Source: a bacterium
Lineage (GTDB): Bacteria; UBP15; UBA6099; DSWB01
Length of the DNA: 58,362 bases
Assembly: GCA_020061125.1 (NCBI GenBank)
Contig: JAGUYV010000086.1
Span: 1 to 58,362, forward strand
Direction: 5' to 3'
The notes below the pieces were generated by a model, which ran no database searches, had not been told where the DNA came from, and saw nothing but the letters and a program-made list of their open reading frames with translations. This document shows positions 52,340 to 58,362 of this stretch, one piece after another. Positions within the stretch are counted from its first letter, which is position 1, and every line of letters starts with the position of its first letter. The position numbers and the translations under genes are program-made.

Positions 52340-53764
52340 ATGTCTCCATCGAAACAGCCGCTTGCTCCGGCGCCAAGAATTCTGATCATTGACCAGGACG
52401 AGCAGACGCGAAAAAACAGCGCGCTTATTCTGGATTCCTACGGGCTGAAATTAGACGGGATGGCGGATGGCGCCATGGCGCTGGCCAAATGCCGCGAATG
52501 CGCTTATGACCTGGTCCTGGCCGATCTGGACATGGCGGGACAGGACGCCATCGAAACCATCCGCGCCATCAAGCAGCAGGACGACGATGTAGAAATCATC
52601 GTCATGACCGGCCACGCCAGCGTGTTCCGAGCCATGGACGCCATCCGCGCGGGCGCTTACGATTATCTCCAGAAACCCTTTTCTCCAGACGAATTCATGC
52701 TGGTAGTGAACAACGCCCTGCAGAAACGGCGGCTCGTTCGGGAAAATCGCTCCCTGCGCGAAAAAATACAGCGCCGCTACGGTATGGAAAATATTATCGG
52801 CAACAGCGAAACCATGCGCTCGATTTATTCCCTTGCGCGCAAGGCGTCGGGCAATACCGACCCCGTATTTCTGGTCGGCGAAGTGGGCGCGGGCAAGGAA
52901 ATGATCGCGCGCGCCATCCATTACAACGGCGCCCGCAGCATGAACCAGTTCGTGGTCGCAGACTGCAGTTCCCTGGCCCCGTCACTGGTGGATTCCGAAC
53001 TGTTCGGCCAGATCAAGAGCGCGGCCACGGCCACGGCATCTTCAAAGGCCGGGCTTGTGGAATGCGCGCACCAGGGAACCCTTTTCATTGACGAACTCGC
53101 TGTGATCCCCATGGAAACCCAGCAGAAAATCGTGGAATTCATGGACGCGGGCCGGTTCACGCCCAAAGGCGCGGAAAGCCCCATGGCCGCGGATGTGCGC
53201 CTCATCATCGGCACACGCCACAGCCGTGACGGCCTTGCAGCCGAAGGCAAGATCCACCCCGGCCTTCTCGACGCCATGGACCGGATTTTGATCCCGGTGC
53301 CGCCTCTGCGAGAGCGCAAGGAGGACATTCCCCTTCTGGCAACACACTTTTTGTCGCTGTTCGCCGAGGAATTCGAAAAGGACATCTCCGGATTCACGCA
53401 CGAGGCCATTCACAACCTCATGGAATACGACTGGCCCGGCAATGTGCGCGCTCTCAAGAACGCCATCGAGCAGGCCGTGATCCTCGCGTCCGAGGACAAG
53501 ATTTATCCCGAGGACCTGCCGCAGCATTTCACCGAGCATAACCAGGAGCGCGATGCGGGCTTCACCGTGCCCCTCACCAACGAAGATCTGAAAAAAGCCA
53601 AGAACCGGCTCAACCGTCGCATCGAGCGTCAGTTCGTAATCGAAGCCCTGCGCCGGAATAACTGGAATGTGACGCGCGCCGCCAGCGAAACCGGGCTTGC
53701 GCGCCCCAACTTCCACGCCCTCATGCGCCGCTACGACATCACCGCCCCCAAAGGGTCCGACTAA
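52340..53764 (+). CDS. NtrC-family response regulator with degenerate sigma-54 activator motifs
   Basis: A 474-residue regulator: receiver domain (1-125; phosphoacceptor Asp62, Thr90, Lys112), AAA+ domain (~150-390) and Fis-type helix-turn-helix (~425-465, NNWNVTRAASETGLARPNFH). Walker A GEVGAGKE and Walker B TLFIDE are intact, and WPGNVRALKNAIEQAVIL (sensor II) is normal. But the GAFTGA loop that contacts sigma-54 is SAATAT (227-232), and the arginine-finger stretch (FREDLYYRL in NtrC) reads IHPGLLDAM, with both arginines gone; the sensor I Asn is also lost (GTR). It should therefore be unable to open sigma-54 promoters in the usual way. TyrR, HupR and Rhodobacter capsulatus NtrC also lack GAFTGA and act with sigma-70. 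No histidine kinase is adjacent. Confidence 0.93.
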   Translation: MSPSKQPLAPAPRILIIDQDEQTRKNSALILDSYGLKLDGMADGAMALAKCRECAYDLVLADLDMAGQDAIETIRAIKQQDDDVEIIVMTGHASVFRAMDAIRAGAYDYLQKPFSPDEFMLVVNNALQKRRLVRENRSLREKIQRRYGMENIIGNSETMRSIYSLARKASGNTDPVFLVGEVGAGKEMIARAIHYNGARSMNQFVVADCSSLAPSLVDSELFGQIKSAATATASSKAGLVECAHQGTLFIDELAVIPMETQQKIVEFMDAGRFTPKGAESPMAADVRLIIGTRHSRDGLAAEGKIHPGLLDAMDRILIPVPPLRERKEDIPLLATHFLSLFAEEFEKDISGFTHEAIHNLMEYDWPGNVRALKNAIEQAVILASEDKIYPEDLPQHFTEHNQERDAGFTVPLTNEDLKKAKNRLNRRIERQFVIEALRRNNWNVTRAASETGLARPNFHALMRRYDITAPKGSD

Positions 53765-53801
53765 ACGCGCGGCGCCGCGCATTCCCGAGTGTGCATTTTC
53801 A

Positions 53802-53830
53802 TTGAGAGGCGCGCACGCGCGTGTTACAAT
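53802..53830 (+). promoter_or_regulatory. Promoter of gltX
   Basis: TTGAGA (53802-53807), 17 bp, TACAAT (53825-53830), 40 bases before the gltX ATG. Confidence 0.65.
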
Positions 53831-53870
53831 ACATGCTCGTGTCTGTTCATTCTCTGCCCCGGAGGCCGCC

Positions 53871-55349
53871 ATGAAACTCGAAAATATCAGAACGCGCTTC
53901 GCGCCGTCGCCCACGGGTCTGTTGCATTTCGGAAATGCCAACACCGCGCTCTTCAACTGGCTCGTGGCCCGCGCGCACGGCGGAGCAGTGACCCTGCGCA
54001 TCGAAGACACGGACACCGAGCGCTCCACCCGCGATTTCGAGCGAAAAATCATGGACGATCTCGCCTGGCTGGGCATTGACTGGGACGAAGGCCCGGACAA
54101 AGGCGGCGCGTTCGGCCCCTACCGCCAGTCCGAGCGCACTCACATTTACCGAGAACAGATTGATAAACTCCTGACCAGCGGTGCTGCTTACCGCTGCTAT
54201 TGTTCACGGGAACAGCTCGAACAAGACCGCGCCCGCCAGCAGGAGAACAAAGAAAGCTTCCAATATGTTGGCCGGTGCCGGGATCTCACGCCCGATGACT
54301 GGGCGCGCCTGGACGCCGAGGGCAAACCCTTCGTGGTGCGCCTGCGCAAGCCCGCCGGAAACGCCGTCACGGTCCACGACATGATTCGCGGCGACATTGT
54401 GTTCGAAGCCGACGCCATAGACGATTTCATCTTCGTGCGCAGCAACGGCGAACCCACCTTCCTGCTCACCAACGCGGTGGACGATTCGCTCATGCAGATC
54501 ACCCATGTGGTGCGCGGCGAGGATCACATCTCCAACACGCCCAAGCAGATTCTCATTCTCAACGCCCTGGGCCTGCCTGTGCCTCAATACATGCACACAG
54601 CCATCATCCTGGGCAAGGACAAAACCAAATTGAGCAAGCGCCACGGCGCGGTGAATGTGTCGCAGTTCCGCGAACAAGGGTTCGTGGCCCCGGCCATGGT
54701 CAATTACCTGGCGTTTCTGGGCTGGAACCCCAAGGACGAGCGCGAGTTCTTCAGCCTCGAGGAATTGAAAAACAACTACTCCATCGAAGCCATGAGCAAG
54801 AATCCCTCGATCTTCGATTACGACCGCCTGCGTTATCTCAACCAGCACTGGATTGCGCACACGGACCCGGAGCGGATTCTGGATCTGGTGATTGATTTTC
54901 TGATAAAGGCGGAGCTTGTCACGCCCCAGTCTGCGCAGGACAACCGCGCATGGATCCGGGATATTGTAGCCATCATGGGCGACCGCCTCAAAACCATAAA
55001 CGACATCGAGGAACTCGGCGACTATTTCTTCAAAGACTTTGACGATTACCATCCCAAGGGCGTTAAGAAGTATTTCAAGGAATCCACACCCGAACATCTG
55101 GAACTCATCGAGAGAACGCTATCGGAGCTGGATCCCTTTACACAGGAGGGCGTAGACGCCGCGCTGCACCGCATCATGGAAGAGCACGAACTGCCGCCGG
55201 CAAAAGTCATACATCCGCTGCGCCTGGCCCTCACGGGCAAGATATTCGGCCCCGGGCTTTTCGAACTGGCGGCGCTGCTCGGCAAAGAAAAAGCCGTCGA
55301 GCGCATACGCAAAGCCGCGCAGTGGATAAGCGACAACAATCCGTCATAA
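53871..55349 (+). CDS. gltX: Glutamyl-tRNA synthetase
   Basis: A 492-residue class I aminoacyl-tRNA synthetase charging tRNA-Glu. The HIGH-type motif is HFGN (19-22) in APSPTGLLHFGNANTALFNW and the KMSKS-type motif is KLSKR (253-257). CYC (Cys109, Cys111), Tyr132 and Cys136 match the zinc site of E. coli GluRS. The MVRGEDHISNTPKQ-like RGEDHISNTPKQ block is diagnostic. GGAGG five bases before the ATG at 53871 fixes the start; the frame is open further upstream but only as run-on in the NtrC gene region. It is convergent with the secretin gene, 26 bp apart. Confidence 0.97.
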   Translation: MKLENIRTRFAPSPTGLLHFGNANTALFNWLVARAHGGAVTLRIEDTDTERSTRDFERKIMDDLAWLGIDWDEGPDKGGAFGPYRQSERTHIYREQIDKLLTSGAAYRCYCSREQLEQDRARQQENKESFQYVGRCRDLTPDDWARLDAEGKPFVVRLRKPAGNAVTVHDMIRGDIVFEADAIDDFIFVRSNGEPTFLLTNAVDDSLMQITHVVRGEDHISNTPKQILILNALGLPVPQYMHTAIILGKDKTKLSKRHGAVNVSQFREQGFVAPAMVNYLAFLGWNPKDEREFFSLEELKNNYSIEAMSKNPSIFDYDRLRYLNQHWIAHTDPERILDLVIDFLIKAELVTPQSAQDNRAWIRDIVAIMGDRLKTINDIEELGDYFFKDFDDYHPKGVKKYFKESTPEHLELIERTLSELDPFTQEGVDAALHRIMEEHELPPAKVIHPLRLALTGKIFGPGLFELAALLGKEKAVERIRKAAQWISDNNPS

Positions 55350-55375
55350 ATATCAAGCCGATAATTTTGCGAATT

Positions 55376-56728
55376 CTATTGCCCTGCGGACGGCGCAGGC
55401 TGGGTTTGGGCCGAAGCGGCATCAGGGCTGCGCTTTTCCATGAGCGTGGCGGTGATGAATATGATGAGATCGGTTTTTTCCTTGGTGGTGTTCTTGTGCC
55501 TGAACATGCCGCCGACAAGGGGAAGGTCGCCAAGTATGGGGACTTTTTTTCTGGATTCCGTAATCGAGTCCTGGATGAGGCCGCCGATGACCAGCGTTTC
55601 GCCGGATGCGAGGATGATGCTGGTGCTGGCCGTGCGCTGGTTGGTGATGGGCGCGGAGCTGGAGCCGCCAGCCCCGAGCGAAGTAAACCCCTTGACCGAA
55701 CTGATTTCCGGGATGACCTGAAGCTGTATGGTGTCGCCGTTCAGAATGTGCGGGGTGACATTGAGTTTCACGCCCACCTGGATCTCCTCGATGCCGGTGG
55801 TGCCGAACAGCGCGCCCGTGTCGCCCGCGCCGATGGTGGTGATGCCCACGGGAATTTCCTCTCCCACATGAATCAGAGCCTTTTCGCCGTCTATGGCTGC
55901 GATGCTCACATCGCTCAAGAGATTGGTCTTGCCGTTAATGCTAAGGCGCTGGAGCACCGCGTTGAATTGATCGAAAGACAGGGTGCCGAACTCCACGCTG
56001 CCGCCCTCGGCCATCTCGCTGCCGAACTTGAACGGCGGACCTGCGAGGGTGCCTTTGATGGTCCAGTCCACGCCCATGAGTTCATTGTTGGACAGTGCGG
56101 TTTCAACGATTTTGGCCTGGATAAGCACCTGCCGGGTTTCGGTGTCGAGTTTTTCAATAAGCTTGCGCACCACTTCGATGCGCTCGGGAAGATCGGTGAC
56201 GATGATCATTTCGGGCTTCTGTGTGGAACGGGCGTCCTTGAACGCCTGAATGCGCCCTCGCTCCGAAAGGAACGGCTGCAGCACATTTATCATGGCGCCG
56301 GAGTTCGTGTATGTGGGCGAAAAGAACTCGGTAATCATTTCCTGGTCGTTCGCAGCGCGGTTTTGGGCTTCGGACATGGCGAAAACATGCAGAATGTTGT
56401 CCCGTTCCTCCATGCGCGCGTTTACAGATTTGAGAATTTCCCGCAGCGCAATTTCCACAGTCACATTGTTGAGGTGAAGGCTTACGGTGCCGGAAACTTC
56501 ACGGGAAATAATCATGTTGAGGTTGTACTGGTCGGCGAGTCCGCGCAGAACATTGGTGACATCCGCATCCTTGAAATTCAGGTTGATGATTTGCTGCATT
56601 TTGGCCTGAATCTGGCTGGGCGCAGGGCCTGTCTGCGCGTGCGCTGGCCGGGCGGCCGACATTATGAGCGCCAGCGCAAGCATCGCCAGAAGGGCAGGGG
56701 TGTATTTACGGGGTCCGGTTTGCTTCAT
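55376..56728 (-). CDS. Secretin family protein (type II/III secretion or type IV pilus PilQ-like)
   Basis: A 450-residue outer-membrane secretin. Signal peptide (ALLAMLALALIMSAARPAHA), an N0/STN-like domain (LNFKDADVTNVLRGLADQYN, SGTVSLHLNNVTVEIALREI), an N1-like domain (FFSPTYTNSGAMINVLQPFL, EMIIVTDLPERIEVVRKLIE) and the secretin barrel with VPILGDLPLVGGMFR and KEKTDLIIFITATL. It is short, with no AMIN domain or repeated N domains and a Ser/Pro/Gln-rich tail. No pilin, ATPase or PilMNOP genes are nearby, so the secretion system it serves is unknown. The start at 56728 (GAGG before) overlaps the upstream ligase gene's end by 23 bases; an ATG at 56746 is an alternative. Confidence 0.92.
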   Translation of the reverse strand: MKQTGPRKYTPALLAMLALALIMSAARPAHAQTGPAPSQIQAKMQQIINLNFKDADVTNVLRGLADQYNLNMIISREVSGTVSLHLNNVTVEIALREILKSVNARMEERDNILHVFAMSEAQNRAANDQEMITEFFSPTYTNSGAMINVLQPFLSERGRIQAFKDARSTQKPEMIIVTDLPERIEVVRKLIEKLDTETRQVLIQAKIVETALSNNELMGVDWTIKGTLAGPPFKFGSEMAEGGSVEFGTLSFDQFNAVLQRLSINGKTNLLSDVSIAAIDGEKALIHVGEEIPVGITTIGAGDTGALFGTTGIEEIQVGVKLNVTPHILNGDTIQLQVIPEISSVKGFTSLGAGGSSSAPITNQRTASTSIILASGETLVIGGLIQDSITESRKKVPILGDLPLVGGMFRHKNTTKEKTDLIIFITATLMEKRSPDAASAQTQPAPSAGQ

Positions 56729-58362
56729 TGTCCTCAAGAACCTCATCAAGTCTCTGCCTGTACAGGGGTTCGTCAGGGAAAAGAGCGGCTGCACGACGAA
56801 AAGCGGAAATCGCGTGTTCACGATCTCCTCGGGCCAGCAGAGCCTGGCCCAGGTGAAATGCGGCGCGCGCCTCAATTCCTGTCCCTGGCGGAGCCTTTGC
56901 TATAATATCCTCTAATAGCTCAATCCCTTTGTCAATATTTCCTGTATTATATAGCAAAACCGCCAGGTCTCCCGCGGCTTCAAGAAAATTCGGATCCAGT
57001 TCCAGCGCATGCTCCCAGGTTTTTCTCGCCACCGTGACATCTCCGGAATGATTGTGCGCTTTGCCCAGGAATTTCCAGAGCACGGGGTTTTTGGGGTCTT
57101 TCTTGATGGCTTCGCGGTACAGGGCCTGTGCATCGCGCGCGCGGTCCAGCTTGAGCAGGGTTTCGCCGTAGCTGAACAGCGCGGGCAGGAAATCCGGCGC
57201 TTCGCGCAGTGCGCGTTCGAACAGCCGCGCCGCGCTGTCATAGTCCTGCATGAGCATGTAAGCATCTCCCGCAGCATGAAGATATTGCGGGTCGTGCGGG
57301 GCGAAACGGAGCGCGGTTTCGTAGGCCGCGGAGGATTCTTCGGGCATGCGCATCTCGAAATGCGCGCGGCCCAGCGCGGCCCATGGGCGCAGATCATTGG
57401 GATTGAGCGACAGGCACTGGTTGGCCACCCGCACCGTGTTTGCGTAGTAAAAGACTTTGGCCGGCACGGCGCGGCCCCAGGGAGGCGCGGCCGCGGCATC
57501 TGGCAATCGTCCATGCCAAAGCGCGCGCCATTTGCCCAGGTCAGGATGCCGCACCACCGCCGCGTAAAAAGGCAGCATGTGCGCCGGGATCCGTTCCCGG
57601 TTGGCGCGCAGCAGCAGCGCACGCATCATCTCCACGCACATTTCCGGCTCATAGGCGTATGCGGCGCGCGCGGTCTCCATGAGATGCAGCGCGGTTTCCG
57701 GAGGGTCTTTGGGGAACCGGTTCTCGACAGCTATTCCGCGGCCGAACAGAAGATGCGAAATCACAGGCTGCGCGGCGAGCCAGACCGTGCCTGCGAACAC
57801 GGCCACGCACAGCGCGGAGGCAATGGCGCGGCTCCGTGCCGCCTCGGGCGAGCGCATCCCGCTTTCCGGCGCGGTCTGCTGCCAGGGATTCTCCGCCAGC
57901 GAGAGCAGCATGCCCGCGAATACCCAGAAACATGCGGCCGCAGCAGGCACATGGAACGGAAATTGAAAATTCGAATACAAAATCATGGCGATGAGGCCGG
58001 AAAACAACCCCGCGCGCAACAGAGCCGTTTCGCCGTCTTCTGAACCAGCGCCCGCAGTCCTTCGCATGCGCGGCGCACCGCGAATAAGAATCACCACGAT
58101 AACCGCCGCGAACAGCAGCGCGCCGGGAGCGCCCGCTTCCGCCCACAGTTCAAGAAAATCATTGTGCGCGCGGTCCGGGAAACTCACATGCGCCTTCCAT
58201 ACGGGATCGTCATTATAGGCTGCGACATAGCGCGGATACTGGCGGATGTATTGACCGAGACCGGTTCCCAACAAAGGCCTGTCACCGGCCATGTCCCAGG
58301 TAGTTTTCCAGATGAGGGCGCGCTGCATGGCGCTCGGGTCCGCGGCGCCGGGCAGTTGCACC
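56706..58362 (-). CDS. O-antigen ligase-like/TPR protein, 5' truncated by window edge
   Basis: The C-terminal 552 residues of a membrane protein that continues past base 58362; no credible start codon is inside. The first ~180 residues carry the Wzy_C/O-antigen-ligase block ALIWKTTWDMAGDRPLLGTG, HNDFLELWAEAGAPGALLF and two or three further membrane helices; a second hydrophobic helix lies at ~185-205. The remainder (~325-551) is TPRs (HYA-like WAALGRAHFEMRMPEESSAA, ALFSYGETLLKLDRARDAQA, AAGDLAVLLYNTGNIDKGIE). Ligase-TPR fusions are common in bacteria making surface polysaccharide or glycosylating pilins. Its stop overlaps the secretin start by 23 bases, so the two are coupled. Confidence 0.85.
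   Translation of the reverse strand, partial: VQLPGAADPSAMQRALIWKTTWDMAGDRPLLGTGLGQYIRQYPRYVAAYNDDPVWKAHVSFPDRAHNDFLELWAEAGAPGALLFAAVIVVILIRGAPRMRRTAGAGSEDGETALLRAGLFSGLIAMILYSNFQFPFHVPAAAACFWVFAGMLLSLAENPWQQTAPESGMRSPEAARSRAIASALCVAVFAGTVWLAAQPVISHLLFGRGIAVENRFPKDPPETALHLMETARAAYAYEPEMCVEMMRALLLRANRERIPAHMLPFYAAVVRHPDLGKWRALWHGRLPDAAAAPPWGRAVPAKVFYYANTVRVANQCLSLNPNDLRPWAALGRAHFEMRMPEESSAAYETALRFAPHDPQYLHAAGDAYMLMQDYDSAARLFERALREAPDFLPALFSYGETLLKLDRARDAQALYREAIKKDPKNPVLWKFLGKAHNHSGDVTVARKTWEHALELDPNFLEAAGDLAVLLYNTGNIDKGIELLEDIIAKAPPGTGIEARAAFHLGQALLARGDREHAISAFRRAAALFPDEPLYRQRLDEVLEDNEANRTP

Overview
The window reads as chromosomal DNA (high G+C, dense coding, short gaps, mostly ATG starts with GGAGG-type ribosome sites) from an uncultured diderm bacterium. 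Evidence for an outer membrane is direct: an SLH/coiled-coil/beta-barrel protein, an LptD/OstA-like protein, a secretin, several lipobox lipoproteins, an O-antigen-ligase-type protein and an M48-TPR peptidase. The SLH-anchored barrel is a design known from diderms such as Negativicutes, Cyanobacteria, Deinococcus-Thermus and Synergistetes. The phylum cannot be fixed from the sequence alone; a candidate phylum is my guess. No phage, transposase, CRISPR, tRNA or rRNA gene was seen.

Layout. 0.2-10.3 kb (minus): a cobalamin-dependent acyl-CoA mutase operon (adenosyltransferase cobO, chaperone GTPase meaB, mutase catalytic subunit, a DUF2505/START-like protein), then a propeller protein and an alpha-2-macroglobulin. 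10.4-14.6 kb (plus): malate dehydrogenase, a Tat-exported metallophosphatase, acpS and a lipoprotein. 14.7-16.3 kb (minus): an ABC-2 exporter pair. 16.3-16.7 kb: A+T-rich gap with a palindromic MITE-like element. 16.7-25.4 kb (minus): propeller lipoprotein, SLH outer-membrane barrel and a giant DUF3352-like protein. 25.6-31.8 kb (plus): STAS protein, tiny membrane protein, two tandem phosphohexomutases (the first with a ruined active site), a LolA/DUF1571-like exported protein and a B12-binding radical SAM enzyme. 31.8-36.2 kb (minus): a peptidoglycan cluster (VanW, penicillin-binding transpeptidase, SpoIID, MA-type peptidase). 36.3-38.0 kb (minus): HAD, GNAT and Nudix genes. 38.2-39.7 kb (plus): phosphodiester glycosidase and DUF3467. 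39.7-50.5 kb (minus): an envelope-quality block (M48-TPR, PEGA/STN/TPR protein, NfeD protease, SPFH protein, hypothetical, thioesterase, LptD-like). 50.6-55.3 kb (plus): precorrin-2 dehydrogenase, hemC, a degenerate NtrC-like regulator and gltX. 55.4-58.4 kb (minus): a secretin and a truncated O-antigen-ligase/TPR protein.

Themes. Most of the window builds or polices the cell envelope. Tetrapyrrole supply (precorrin-2 dehydrogenase, hemC, cobO) fits with B12 use (mutase, B12-binding radical SAM). Vegetative-type promoters (TTGACA/TATAAT-like, 16-18 bp spacing) are easy to see in several gaps, and four convincing intrinsic terminators are present. The observations most worth pursuing are the tandem phosphohexomutase whose first copy has lost the catalytic serine, and the NtrC-family regulator that has lost both the GAFTGA loop and the arginine fingers.
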